Positions 1-8,016 of a stretch of 54,441 nt of DNA are shown in pieces (positions within the stretch are counted from its first letter, which is position 1; each line of letters begins with the position of its first letter). The notes beneath the pieces were generated by a model. It searched no databases. It was not told where the DNA came from and worked only from the letters and a program-made list of their open reading frames with translations. Source of the DNA: a virus; the IMG/VR virus record IMGVR_UViG_3300006793_000039, positions 1 through 54,441 of that record; one strand, written 5' to 3'. Both the position numbers and the translations under genes were made by a program.

Positions 1-108
1 CAAGCCAAAAAGGCATTAGACAATGCACCTACTTATGTAGATGAAGATATATTCTTACACGAGCATAGAAAAAAAGAAATAGAACATCAACTTAAAAGAA
101 AAAGATAG
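1..108 (+). CDS. 3' end of an unidentified CDS (partial)
   Basis: An open frame enters from the left edge and ends at TAG 106-108. The 35 visible residues are charged, with a lysine/arginine-rich end. The next gene starts with a GTG that shares the last G of this stop codon, the tight coupling seen throughout the window. Too little is visible to name a product. Confidence 0.6.
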   Translation, partial: QAKKALDNAPTYVDEDIFLHEHRKKEIEHQLKRKR

Positions 109-866
109 TGGAAATCCTGATTGGCAAAAAACAAGCATACCCTTTTGTGTTTGTTAAAGGTAGACGTTGCGGTTCAAACTCATTAAATGTCTGGCTTGAA
201 GCATACATTGGTAGAGAAAATTATTTAGACTTGTCAGGCGACAACTGGTCTATTAATTATGATTTATTTGATGTAGTAGAAAACGATATACTAGCCGCAC
301 CTAAAGTAACTTTTTGCCGTAATCCATATTCAAGAGTAGTAGCAGGTTATCTAGCAGACATTTGGCATTATGCTCCTTACTTTCCTGTAAACATAAGTGA
401 CCCTGATCACCCTAACCAACCACCACCCAATGCAGACCATTCTACACAAATTGATATGTCTCTATATAAAATGACTGATGATATGGACAAGCACATAGAA
501 GCATTCACATACTTCTTAGATGAGATGTGCGATTACATGAGCGGCAATGAAGCAAGGCATTGGTGGCAAGTTACATTGGTAAACGAACCTTTGATACATA
601 CAATACTAGACAATGAACCATCCAATATAGAATTTTTTGATTTTGTTTTAAAACAAGAAGAACTACAAGAACGTTGGCCTGAAGTGTCTAAATTAATCAT
701 AGGCAAGGAAACAAAAATACATAAAGCAAATAATTTTCATGCTAGACACCCAAGCGATAATAGAACAACATCAGACTTTATGCAATTATTAGATCACAAC
801 AACAATAGAGACAAAATTGCAGAATACTGGAAAGAAGATTTTGAATGTTTTGGCTACGAAAAATAG
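108..866 (+). CDS. Sulfotransferase-family protein
   Basis: A 252-residue protein with the layout of PAPS-dependent sulfotransferases. Near residues 15-25, VKGRRCGSNSL resembles the 5'-phosphosulfate loop. FCRNPYSRVVAGY, about residues 69-81, resembles the 3'-phosphate-binding arginine/serine motif. The family transfers sulfate from PAPS to sugars, proteins or small molecules; the acceptor here cannot be told. The start is GTG, overlapping the upstream TAG by one base. It is one of four sulfotransferase-like genes in the window and most resembles the one at 53219. The family call is good; the function is inferred. Confidence 0.7.
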   Translation: MEILIGKKQAYPFVFVKGRRCGSNSLNVWLEAYIGRENYLDLSGDNWSINYDLFDVVENDILAAPKVTFCRNPYSRVVAGYLADIWHYAPYFPVNISDPDHPNQPPPNADHSTQIDMSLYKMTDDMDKHIEAFTYFLDEMCDYMSGNEARHWWQVTLVNEPLIHTILDNEPSNIEFFDFVLKQEELQERWPEVSKLIIGKETKIHKANNFHARHPSDNRTTSDFMQLLDHNNNRDKIAEYWKEDFECFGYEK

Positions 867-895
867 TTGACTTTTATCTACATTTAGTTTATAAT
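867..895 (+). promoter_or_regulatory. Sigma70-type (early) promoter
   Basis: TTGACT at 867-872 and a perfect TATAAT at 890-895 are separated by 17 nt. The predicted start lies near 902, and AAGGA at 902-906 serves the ATG at 913. It probably drives the 78-residue gene and the clamp-loader gene. Confidence 0.8.
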
Positions 896-912
896 ACACA
901 AAAGGAATATAT

Positions 913-1149
913 ATGAAACAAGGTAACTTATTTGATGAACTGTATGATGCACAGGAAACTGACGATTATACAGATGATACTAATCATGCAAATGCAAATG
1001 GTTTGTATCCAATAGCAAGTGAAGATGTTATTAAGCAAGAACTAGTTACATATTATAGAGTTGCAGGTGCTGTTAAGAAAGTAACAAAGTCTAGAAACTT
1101 TCTTTTTAATGAACATAACGACACAACAACTATTGAGGTTTTTAAATGA
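913..1149 (+). CDS. Small conserved-position protein upstream of clamp loader
   Basis: A 78-residue acidic protein with no recognised domain. The N-terminal half is rich in Asp, Asn and Thr; the C-terminal half is more basic and patterned. It is the first gene after a strong promoter and overlaps the gp44 start by 4 nt (ATGA), so it is probably translated together with the clamp loader. T4 pairs gp44 with the 187-residue gp62. This protein is far too short to be an ordinary gp62, and no relation can be claimed. Confidence 0.75.
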   Translation: MKQGNLFDELYDAQETDDYTDDTNHANANGLYPIASEDVIKQELVTYYRVAGAVKKVTKSRNFLFNEHNDTTTIEVFK

Positions 1150-2072
1150 AAGAATTATGGGTAGAAAAATACAGACCTAACACAGTAGATGGATATGTAT
1201 TTAGAGATATCAATCAACGTAAGCAGATAGAAGGCTGGATTAATGATGGTGCATTGCCACACTTACTGTTTAGTGGTGCTCCAGGTACAGGTAAAACTAC
1301 ATTAGCAAAGGTATTGCTACACAGTTTAGAAGTAGATCAATTTGATATACTTGAAATTAATGCTAGTAACGAAAATGGTATTGACGTTATTAGAGATAGA
1401 ATCACAAACTTTGTGAGTACTATGCCGTTTGGAGAGTTTAAGTATGTATTGCTAGATGAAGCAGATTACATTACTCCTAATGGGCAGGCGGCGTTACGTG
1501 GTATGATGGAAATGTATCATACAACTGCTAGGTTCATATTAACCTGTAACTACCCACAAAGAATTATCCCGGCTCTTCATTCTAGGTCCCAAGGTTTCCA
1601 TATTGAGAAACTAGACATAAATGAATTTACAGCCAGGATAGCAACTATCTGTGTTGAAGAGGGCGTACAGATAGATTTAGAAACCCTTGACACTTATGTA
1701 CAAGCAAGTTATCCAGATCTTCGTAAGAGCATCAACTTGGTACAACAAAATGTAGTCGACGGTGTATTACAAAGTCCTCAAGATGGCGATGCCGCACAAA
1801 GCGACTGGATGCTATCTATGGTAGAGTTATTCAAAGCAGGCAAATACAAAGAAGCAAGAACACTTATTTGTGATCAAGCAAGACCAGAAGAGTACGAAGA
1901 TGTATTCAAGTTTTTGTACAGAAACTTAGATTTATGGGGAGCAGAGCCACTGAAGCAAGACCAAAGCATTGTTATCATAAGAGATGGTATGGTGAAGAGT
2001 GTGTCTTGTGCAGACCCAGAGATTAACCTTAGTGCAACTCTAGTAGAACTAGAGATGAATGCTATGGGTTAA
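1146..2072 (+). CDS. 44: Sliding-clamp loader large subunit (gp44-like AAA+ ATPase)
   Basis: A 308-residue AAA+ ATPase close in size to T4 gp44 (319). It opens with WVEKYRP, typical of RFC/gp44 clamp loaders. It has Walker A GAPGTGKT at residues 44-51, Walker B VLLDEAD at 101-107, and the sensor/arginine-finger stretch HSRSQG near 145-150. The family loads the gp45 clamp on primer-template DNA using ATP. The clamp (29306) and polymerase (26510) lie elsewhere in the window. A gp62-type small subunit is not recognisable next to it, which is unusual for a T4-like order. Confidence 0.93.
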   Translation: MKELWVEKYRPNTVDGYVFRDINQRKQIEGWINDGALPHLLFSGAPGTGKTTLAKVLLHSLEVDQFDILEINASNENGIDVIRDRITNFVSTMPFGEFKYVLLDEADYITPNGQAALRGMMEMYHTTARFILTCNYPQRIIPALHSRSQGFHIEKLDINEFTARIATICVEEGVQIDLETLDTYVQASYPDLRKSINLVQQNVVDGVLQSPQDGDAAQSDWMLSMVELFKAGKYKEARTLICDQARPEEYEDVFKFLYRNLDLWGAEPLKQDQSIVIIRDGMVKSVSCADPEINLSATLVELEMNAMG

Positions 2073-2078
2073 TAAATA
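2071..2078 (+). promoter_or_regulatory. T4-like late promoter, start codon at predicted +1
   Basis: AATAAATA matches the late -10 element (T4 TATAAATA) except at the variable first base. Exactly 5 nt separate it from ATG 2084, which puts the start codon at the expected +1. The same spacing is seen at 6697 and on the minus strand at 23999. Confidence 0.5.
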
Positions 2079-2083
2079 TTAGC

Positions 2084-3625
2084 ATGAAAAAGAAAGCAGT
2101 TGTTATATCTGAATCTAACAAACAAAAGCCAAGAATATCTAAAGAAATAATTCGTTCTACTTTTCCAGCAAACTACAGATCTTTAGGTGCTCATGTTATC
2201 AAACACGAGTTTGAAAAGTTAGGTGTAGAATCAACTGTTATAGATTTTTGTTTTCATTTTGACGAAGAAGACTTAATCAAAGGTGTAATAAATTTTTTAC
2301 GCAATTCAGATGTACAGTTTATATGTATAAGTGCCACTCTATCTATGGGACTAGAGCAAGAGTATATTGCACTTGCTCGTAAAATTAAAAGTAAATTGCC
2401 TAATGCAAAAATATTATATGGAGGCAATAGAAGAGTACAACGTAACGACATGGAATACATGAAACATTGCGATGGTATTTTCTTAGGTAGATGTGCAGAA
2501 ATGCTAACAGATTTTGTTGCTGGTAAAGACATGTCAAAGTTTATACAAAATCCAGAGTTTACAAATATTTTTGCTAACCATAATTATAATTATGACATTG
2601 AAAAACCTATTACATACGGTTTATTTAAAGATGATGACTTTTTAGAATCTACTGACGTAATAGGATTTGAAGTTGCATTAGGCTGTAAATTTAATTGTAG
2701 TTTTTGCAATTATCCATTACGAGCGTCTAAGACTTTATATATGAATTGCGAAGAGCAACTTTATTACACAATGCAACACGCATATGATACATACGGTATT
2801 ACACACTTTTACGCCGCAGACGATACAATTAATGAGTCAGATGAAAAACTTGAATTACTTGCTAAAGTTGTTAATAAATTAAGTTTCAAACCCAGAATAA
2901 CATCTTTTGCTAGACTTGATGTTATGGCAAAAAGACCTCACCAAATTGATTTGTATAAAGAAATTGGAATGAATGGTGCTAACTTTGGTATAGAAAGTTT
3001 TGGTAATGCCGCAATAAAAGCCACAAGAAAGAAAAGCACAATAGAAGATCTTGTGTATGTTTCTCAAAGGTTAAGAAAAGAAATAGATGACTTTTGGATT
3101 AGTTCAGGTTTTATATTTGGATTAGCAAACGACAGTTACGAAGAGTTTGAAAAAAATTTAAGATACTGTGAAGACAATTTACTTGTTGATAATGCTGGTA
3201 CTATAACATTAATCATTGAGCCTAAAAAGAATCATCCTGGCTACAAAGACTTTGGTGGAGAATGGTTAGCATGGGACGAAGGCGCCTTTGCTGATATAGA
3301 TATATACCCAGAAAGATTTGGTTACACCATAGACGAAAATACATTAGAATGGTCAAACGAATACACTAATAAATCAGAAGCAAAAGAACGTACTGACATA
3401 GCCTCGAAAGCAATACAAAAAAGAAATGTCATAACAAATCATATTGAAGCATTTACTTGGCAAAGTGTCATGGCACAAGGCATAGCATCATCAAGAAACG
3501 ACTGGTATGAACAAAAAGAAACCTTGTCAGGATTAGGTCTTGTTCAAAAAGCAACTTATATTACAGATCAAACAGTAAATAGGTATGTAAATAAAAAATT
3601 AAATTGGTTACTTAATGAAGTATAA
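2084..3625 (+). CDS. Radical SAM protein with B12-binding-like N-terminal domain
   Basis: 513 residues. Residues about 1-150 look like the Rossmann-type B12-binding domain of MiaB/BchE-like radical SAM enzymes, but no DxHxxG cobalamin loop is visible. The radical SAM core begins at GCKFNCSFC, with cluster ligands C201, C205 and C208 (CxxxCxxC), followed by FGIES about 100 residues later. Such enzymes cleave SAM to form a radical for methylation, thiolation or ring chemistry; the substrate is unknown. It overlaps the dehydrogenase gene by 11 nt, and a SufE-like gene follows, so it sits in a metabolic cassette. There is no clear Shine-Dalgarno sequence, which fits leaderless expression from the late element just upstream. 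Confidence 0.8.
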   Translation: MKKKAVVISESNKQKPRISKEIIRSTFPANYRSLGAHVIKHEFEKLGVESTVIDFCFHFDEEDLIKGVINFLRNSDVQFICISATLSMGLEQEYIALARKIKSKLPNAKILYGGNRRVQRNDMEYMKHCDGIFLGRCAEMLTDFVAGKDMSKFIQNPEFTNIFANHNYNYDIEKPITYGLFKDDDFLESTDVIGFEVALGCKFNCSFCNYPLRASKTLYMNCEEQLYYTMQHAYDTYGITHFYAADDTINESDEKLELLAKVVNKLSFKPRITSFARLDVMAKRPHQIDLYKEIGMNGANFGIESFGNAAIKATRKKSTIEDLVYVSQRLRKEIDDFWISSGFIFGLANDSYEEFEKNLRYCEDNLLVDNAGTITLIIEPKKNHPGYKDFGGEWLAWDEGAFADIDIYPERFGYTIDENTLEWSNEYTNKSEAKERTDIASKAIQKRNVITNHIEAFTWQSVMAQGIASSRNDWYEQKETLSGLGLVQKATYITDQTVNRYVNKKLNWLLNEV

Positions 3626-4412
3626 AATAGGAATTATAGGTAAAGGTTTTGTAGGAAGTGCTGTCAGTGATGGCTTTTCTAATATAGAACAGTACGTGGT
3701 GGATCCTAAAATTTCAGAGGACAACACAATTGATAAACTTGTCAATGACTTTGATCCACCGCTTACTTTCGTTTGTGTTCCAACACCACCTAATGAAGAC
3801 GGTAGTGTTAATGTAGACATTGTTACTGAAGTTCTACAAGAATTAAACGATTGTGAGTATAAAGGTATAGTTGTTGTTAAAAGCACAATTATACCTGACT
3901 ACTTACATGTATTTAAAAAATCCTACAAATTAAAAATAGTTTATAATCCAGAGTTTCTCACTGAAGCAAATGCTTCACAGGACTTTGTTAATCCAAACAT
4001 GCAAGTACTCGGAGGGAAATGGAAAGACTGCGACACAGTTGAAAAAGCATACAATAGGTATAGCAATGTGAGAGTAGTTCCGACATTCAAAGTAGACTTG
4101 AGTACTGCAAGTTTGATTAAGTATACTATTAATAGTTGGTTAGCAACTAAAGTTGTTTTCTTTAATGAACTATACAACCTACAACAAGCAAGTAGCAGTA
4201 TGGTTAGTTGGGACCAGTTTACAGATATGCTAACAAGAGATCCACGCATGGGCAATAGTCATATGAAAGTGCCTGGGACTGATGGCGAGTTTGGCTTTGG
4301 TGGACATTGTTTTCCTAAGGACACAGAAGCATTAATCAATTATGCTCAAAGTAAAAACATTAAATTATCACTGCTAGAAAAAGCAGTTAGTAAAAACAAG
4401 AAGATAAGATGA
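3615..4412 (+). CDS. UDP-glucose/GDP-mannose dehydrogenase-like protein (short)
   Basis: 265 residues with an N-terminal Rossmann motif GIIGKGFVG (residues about 6-14), VCVPTPP, VVKSTI, YNPEFLTEANA and the catalytic-cysteine motif FGGHCFPKD near residues 228-236. These are hallmarks of four-electron nucleotide-sugar dehydrogenases that make UDP-glucuronate-type sugars. Family members are usually about 390-450 residues. This one stops shortly after the catalytic loop and so lacks the C-terminal nucleotide-sugar-binding domain. It may act on another substrate or need a partner. It overlaps both neighbours. Confidence 0.8.
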   Translation: MKYKIGIIGKGFVGSAVSDGFSNIEQYVVDPKISEDNTIDKLVNDFDPPLTFVCVPTPPNEDGSVNVDIVTEVLQELNDCEYKGIVVVKSTIIPDYLHVFKKSYKLKIVYNPEFLTEANASQDFVNPNMQVLGGKWKDCDTVEKAYNRYSNVRVVPTFKVDLSTASLIKYTINSWLATKVVFFNELYNLQQASSSMVSWDQFTDMLTRDPRMGNSHMKVPGTDGEFGFGGHCFPKDTEALINYAQSKNIKLSLLEKAVSKNKKIR

Positions 4413-4828
4413 TAGCAACTATAGAACCCATAGTAGAAACACTAGAAGCATTAGAAACTGATTTAGACCGTTATGAATACTTAATTGAATTAGGCGACAG
4501 TCTTGCAGGTATTGGTGTTACAGAAATGATTAATGACGAAAACTATGTTGCAGGATGTCAAAGCGATGTGTGGTTAACACACATACTAGACGAAAACAAT
4601 ACATTGCAATTCTATGCACATTCAGACAGTAAACTTGTTAAAGGTTTATTACATATTTTAGTAGAGGCATTCAGTGGTTACCAACCAAATGATATGCTTA
4701 ATTTTAACATGTCTTCCGTACAAAAGATACCATTAGGTGCTCAACTTAGTATGCAAAGACAAATTGGTATGATGAGTGTGTTTAGGAAAATGCAATACAT
4801 ATCAAAACAATATACAGCATCAGCATGA
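4409..4828 (+). CDS. SufE-like sulfur-acceptor protein
   Basis: A 139-residue protein of the SufE/CsdE size class. It has the family pattern RYEYLIELG (residues 21-29) followed by YVAGCQSDVWL (46-56). C50 matches the catalytic cysteine that accepts persulfide from a cysteine desulfurase (SufS) for Fe-S cluster assembly. The stretch SKLVKGLLHIL matches the following SufE helix. No SufS or scaffold gene is near, so host partners would be needed. Fe-S-dependent radical SAM enzymes are encoded at 2084 and 40921. It overlaps the upstream stop by 4 nt. Confidence 0.82.
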   Translation: MIATIEPIVETLEALETDLDRYEYLIELGDSLAGIGVTEMINDENYVAGCQSDVWLTHILDENNTLQFYAHSDSKLVKGLLHILVEAFSGYQPNDMLNFNMSSVQKIPLGAQLSMQRQIGMMSVFRKMQYISKQYTASA

Positions 4829-5073
4829 TTACAATACCCGATATAATAGGATTCACAGGTGTGGCATTACTTATAGTCACATACGCATTATTACAATTAG
4901 AACGCATAGACCCTAAGGGTTTTTGGTACAGTTTCAATAACTTAATTGTAGCAATACTTGTAACAGTTAGTCTAGTTTACACACCTAACCTAGCAAGTTT
5001 GGTAATAGAATTCTTTTGGTTTATAATCAGTGCCTATGGAATCTACATGTACTTTAAAAGGAAGAACAGTTGA
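4825..5073 (+). CDS. Small membrane protein, CBU_0592-like
   Basis: 82 residues with three hydrophobic segments (about 8-24, 38-53 and 58-76) and a basic C-terminus, so probably an inner-membrane protein. The pattern, with a FNNL-type turn between helices and a tryptophan-containing last helix, resembles CBU_0592/YgjV-like small membrane proteins common in marine bacteria; this is from memory of the family. It overlaps both neighbours by 4 nt. Function unknown. Confidence 0.6.
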   Translation: MITIPDIIGFTGVALLIVTYALLQLERIDPKGFWYSFNNLIVAILVTVSLVYTPNLASLVIEFFWFIISAYGIYMYFKRKNS

Positions 5074-5609
5074 AAATAGCAATTACAGGACATAGCAAAG
5101 GCATTGGTAAAGCATGTTTTGATTTACTAAGCAAAGAGCATGATGTAATTGGTATGAGTAGAAGCAATGGCTTTGATATAAATGAAATCAAACCTATCAT
5201 AATGACAGCCAACTCCTGTGATATGTTTATTAATAATGCATACAGTGGCACTAAACAATCTGAACTTTTTGATCAATTGTTTAACTTGTGGAGAACAGAC
5301 GATACTAAAACTATTGTAAATATTAATAGTAGAAGCAAGTATGACGGTGTTAGGACATCATTGTATGGAGCAGATAAAAAGCATTTAGATCATATAGCAC
5401 AATCTAATGTATTCAGCGATATGAATAAAAGAGTCAGAGTAATTAATATTAATCCAGGCTATGTAGATACTGATATGATACCGCCACGTGCTAAAGATTA
5501 CAATAAACTTTCACCTGAAACAGTAGCAGAAGCAATTAAGTGGTGCATTGATAAACCACAAGAAATAGAAATCAACGAGTTATCATTATGGTCGACCTGG
5601 TTACAGTAG
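5070..5609 (+). CDS. Short-chain dehydrogenase/reductase-like protein
   Basis: A 179-residue Rossmann protein with TGHSKGIG (cofactor loop, residues 6-13), NNAYSG (the NNAG-type motif), YGADK (the YxxxK catalytic pair) and NPGYVDTDM. It is shorter than typical SDRs (about 250), but all catalytic landmarks are present. TTG is used as the start, overlapping the TGA of the membrane-protein gene, with AAGGAAG upstream. It probably performs an NAD(P)-dependent oxidoreduction; the substrate is unknown. Confidence 0.75.
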   Translation: MKIAITGHSKGIGKACFDLLSKEHDVIGMSRSNGFDINEIKPIIMTANSCDMFINNAYSGTKQSELFDQLFNLWRTDDTKTIVNINSRSKYDGVRTSLYGADKKHLDHIAQSNVFSDMNKRVRVININPGYVDTDMIPPRAKDYNKLSPETVAEAIKWCIDKPQEIEINELSLWSTWLQ

Positions 5610-5797
5610 CAGAAGAAATGATTAAGTACGAGCCTGAATTTAGAGAAGGTGGGTTTGTCTACACGCATATTAAACAAAACAAAAGCGACCCTCTGGTTGC
5701 TATTAAAAGTGCAGTTGATAGGATGACCGACTTGTATGATTTAGAGCATAACCAAGTCGGCCAAGTTAGCGAAATTATCTTACAAAGATTAGTTTAA
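5588..5797 (+). CDS. Small hypothetical protein
   Basis: 69 residues, helical and amphipathic, with no recognised domain. It starts within the end of the SDR gene and ends convergently with phoH, overlapping it by 9 nt. It is the last gene of the rightward cluster that begins at 913. Confidence 0.55.
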   Translation: MVDLVTVAEEMIKYEPEFREGGFVYTHIKQNKSDPLVAIKSAVDRMTDLYDLEHNQVGQVSEIILQRLV

Positions 5798-6538
5798 ATC
5801 ATTATAGACACTTAGTATTTCTGCAACAGCAGGGTGCCTTTCTATATCTTTGCTAGTAAATTCTATTGTTCTAATGAATTCGTAATCCTTTTCTTCTAGT
5901 CTTTCTAAGAAATCCTTTAATCCATTGTCACCAAAGCCTCTATCATGTTGACGTAAGTCACCAGTAATAACCATTTTACTGCCTACGCCTATTCTAGTTA
6001 AAAGCATTTTCATCTGTTCAATAGTTGCATTTTGCATTTCATCTGCAATAACAAATGAGTTTTTAAATGTTCTACCTCTCATATATGCCAGTGGTGCAAT
6101 CTCAATAATGTTTGCGTCTATCATATTTTCTATGTGACTGGGTGTAAAGTGTTCCTCAAAAATATCTATAATTGGCCTAGTCCATGGAGCCATCTTATCC
6201 TGTAATGTACCAGGTAAGAAGCCGTGTTGCTCATCAACACTTATTGCTGGCCTTGTAATAACTATTTTGGACACCATTCCAGACATTAACGACTGTACGG
6301 CCTTCTTTGTAGCAATATATGTTTTACCCGTACCTGCTGGTCCTACAGCAAATGTAATAGACGTATTTGTATGCTCTAGTGATGCAAGTAAATTGTCTTG
6401 GGTTATGTTTCTAGGTACTACTGTACAATTAGCCGTCTTCGTATTATATCTGTTATCAAGTTTCAATATTAATTCCTCCGTTTGTAGTTGGCGTATTTTC
6501 GCCTTGAATTCTCGTTCTTTGCGTTTTTTTCTTGACAT
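5789..6538 (-). CDS. phoH: PhoH-like ATPase
   Basis: A 249-residue PhoH-family P-loop ATPase with Walker A GPAGTGKT (residues 66-73), the PhoH stretch ITRPAISVDEQHGFLPG (94-110), Walker B FVIADE (162-167) and an ITGDLRQ motif. It is very common in marine myoviruses and is used as a signature gene; its role in infection is unsettled. It is one of three minus-strand genes in the window. The start ATG has AAGGAGA just upstream. A hairpin with a U-tract lies in its leader, and a terminator or attenuator may control it. Confidence 0.93.
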   Translation of the reverse strand: MSRKKRKEREFKAKIRQLQTEELILKLDNRYNTKTANCTVVPRNITQDNLLASLEHTNTSITFAVGPAGTGKTYIATKKAVQSLMSGMVSKIVITRPAISVDEQHGFLPGTLQDKMAPWTRPIIDIFEEHFTPSHIENMIDANIIEIAPLAYMRGRTFKNSFVIADEMQNATIEQMKMLLTRIGVGSKMVITGDLRQHDRGFGDNGLKDFLERLEEKDYEFIRTIEFTSKDIERHPAVAEILSVYNDLN

Positions 6539-6561
6539 GGTTGTCTCCTTATTAGAGCCAT

Positions 6562-6592
6562 AAAAAAACCGTGCATGGGTTCCATGAACGGT
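6562..6592 (-). terminator. Hairpin plus U-tract in phoH leader (attenuator or terminator)
   Basis: On the minus strand two 5-bp stems (ACCGT/ACGGT and CATGG/CCATG), separated by one mismatch, enclose a 3-nt loop. The hairpin runs straight into seven T. This is a textbook intrinsic terminator only about 24 nt upstream of the phoH start. No minus-strand gene lies upstream of it in the window, so attenuation of phoH or release of a small leader RNA is possible. Confidence 0.6.
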
Positions 6593-6659
6593 GGGGTTCT
6601 GTATGTATTTCTACAACTTTTTAAATGGTTGTTAATCATCATGTAATATTATTTAGTAT

Positions 6660-6669
6660 TTGACGTCAA
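6660..6669. promoter_or_regulatory. Perfect 10-bp palindrome in divergent intergenic region
   Basis: TTGACGTCAA is a perfect palindrome between phoH (minus) and the late gene at 6710 (plus). It could be an operator or chance. Nothing else in the 6593-6696 stretch looks like a gene. Confidence 0.25.
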
Positions 6670-6696
6670 TGTTAAAACAACTCATTTAATAACTTT

Positions 6697-6704
6697 GATA
6701 AATA
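6697..6704 (+). promoter_or_regulatory. T4-like late promoter, start codon at predicted +1
   Basis: GATAAATA is the late -10 form repeated before structural genes here. Only 5 nt lie between it and ATG 6710, putting the start codon at the expected +1, and there is no Shine-Dalgarno sequence. Confidence 0.65.
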
Positions 6705-6709
6705 CTTGT

Positions 6710-7261
6710 ATGTCAAAATATACATCTGAAGATATAAACAACACTATTAAAGCAATCAACCAAGATCGTACACTTCTTGATATGCTATTAGAACTAGATG
6801 GTCTGTTTGAGCACCTAGGTATTTATGCATTTAAGAACTGGAAGAAGGGCAAGATAGTCGAAGTAGGACGTCCTAGTAAATACTGGATTGACCTAACATT
6901 GATGTATGATAAAAACGATATGCCAGACCCAGAAGGAGCATTACGTTTAACTAACAAAGATTGCAAAGTTAAATTTAATGAAGATGTATTTGAATATCCT
7001 AAAAAGATAATGGGTCCAGATGATATAGAAGTCGAAATCAAACGTAATAGAGTGTACAGAAAAACTAAAACAGAATCAGATCCTGTATGGTTAGTCGAAT
7101 TAAGAATACCAAGAAAGTATTTAGAACATTATGATGAAGCAGAAACCAAAATAAATGACGATGTTATATCTACACAGGATGCAGACGAAGGTGCAATGTT
7201 ACAACAAGGAGTTGATCCATCAGCACCTGCACCAGCAGATCCACTAGGAGGCGGCATATAA
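6710..7261 (+). CDS. Late-gene hypothetical protein
   Basis: 184 residues with no recognised domain. It is charged and mostly helical, with a proline/alanine/glycine-rich C-terminus. An in-frame TTG at 6695 would fall inside or before the late promoter, so the ATG at 6710 is chosen. It overlaps the next gene by 1 nt. Late expression suggests a virion or assembly role, by inference only. Confidence 0.7.
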   Translation: MSKYTSEDINNTIKAINQDRTLLDMLLELDGLFEHLGIYAFKNWKKGKIVEVGRPSKYWIDLTLMYDKNDMPDPEGALRLTNKDCKVKFNEDVFEYPKKIMGPDDIEVEIKRNRVYRKTKTESDPVWLVELRIPRKYLEHYDEAETKINDDVISTQDADEGAMLQQGVDPSAPAPADPLGGGI

Positions 7262-8016
7262 TGAAGCACGAAGATTTAGTAGACTTAGTTATACCTAAAG
7301 TAAGCCTAGACGAATTTGCACCTAAAACAGGTGACAACAAAGACGTTATTGTTATAGGCTTTTATGTAGATGATCTTGATCCTGCTAAAGACTTATCAAA
7401 CTTTATTGAGGCCGGAGCATACGAAACATTAGATTGCGAGGCATCACCTGCCTCAAATGAAGACGGACACTACATGGTGTTTGTTGAAGTAGACAGAGAC
7501 GATAAAGTCTTTGAGAAATTAGATAAAATTTTACATGATGTAGAGAACTTGTCTGGTAAATTAGCATGGACTGTAAAGCCTTACTATGCAGAACAAGATT
7601 TCAAACTACACGAAGATACATGGAAAGATTTTGTAATAGTGGACCCAGATATGTATGTAGATAAAAAAACATTCCAACAAAACAAAGTACAAGCAGAAGA
7701 ATCTGCTTACAAAGAAAACTTAGGTAACTTTTTAATTGACAGTTTAATGTCAAACGTAAGTTTAGATAAAGACACAGAAAGAGATACAATACAATTTCAA
7801 AGAGGTAAAAGAGTATTTGAATTTGAATTAGTCAACTTTGGTCAAAAAGATATACTAGAAGACATTTCATCAGAACCTATTAGAAGTATGTTAAGCGATG
7901 ACTTGGCATTTGCTGATGCAATTGGTAAAACATACGCAATTAATAACTTTAGCGATGGTAGGTTTACAATTTCTAGAGAAGGCAGTGACGATGTTATGTT
8001 ATTGAGAAAAATATGA
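7261..8016 (+). CDS. Late-operon hypothetical protein
   Basis: 251 acidic residues, no recognised domain. An alpha/beta-looking N-terminal half (VIGFYVDDLDPAKDL) is followed by a more hydrophilic C-terminal half. Sandwiched between the 6710 gene and the ACP-like gene by 1- and 4-nt overlaps, so it probably belongs to the same late transcript. Function unknown. Confidence 0.7.
   Translation: MKHEDLVDLVIPKVSLDEFAPKTGDNKDVIVIGFYVDDLDPAKDLSNFIEAGAYETLDCEASPASNEDGHYMVFVEVDRDDKVFEKLDKILHDVENLSGKLAWTVKPYYAEQDFKLHEDTWKDFVIVDPDMYVDKKTFQQNKVQAEESAYKENLGNFLIDSLMSNVSLDKDTERDTIQFQRGKRVFEFELVNFGQKDILEDISSEPIRSMLSDDLAFADAIGKTYAINNFSDGRFTISREGSDDVMLLRKI

Noticed and set aside
2084-2533. Functional cobalamin-binding site in the radical SAM protein
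   Set aside because: The domain shape fits, but the DxHxxG cobalamin ligand motif is missing.
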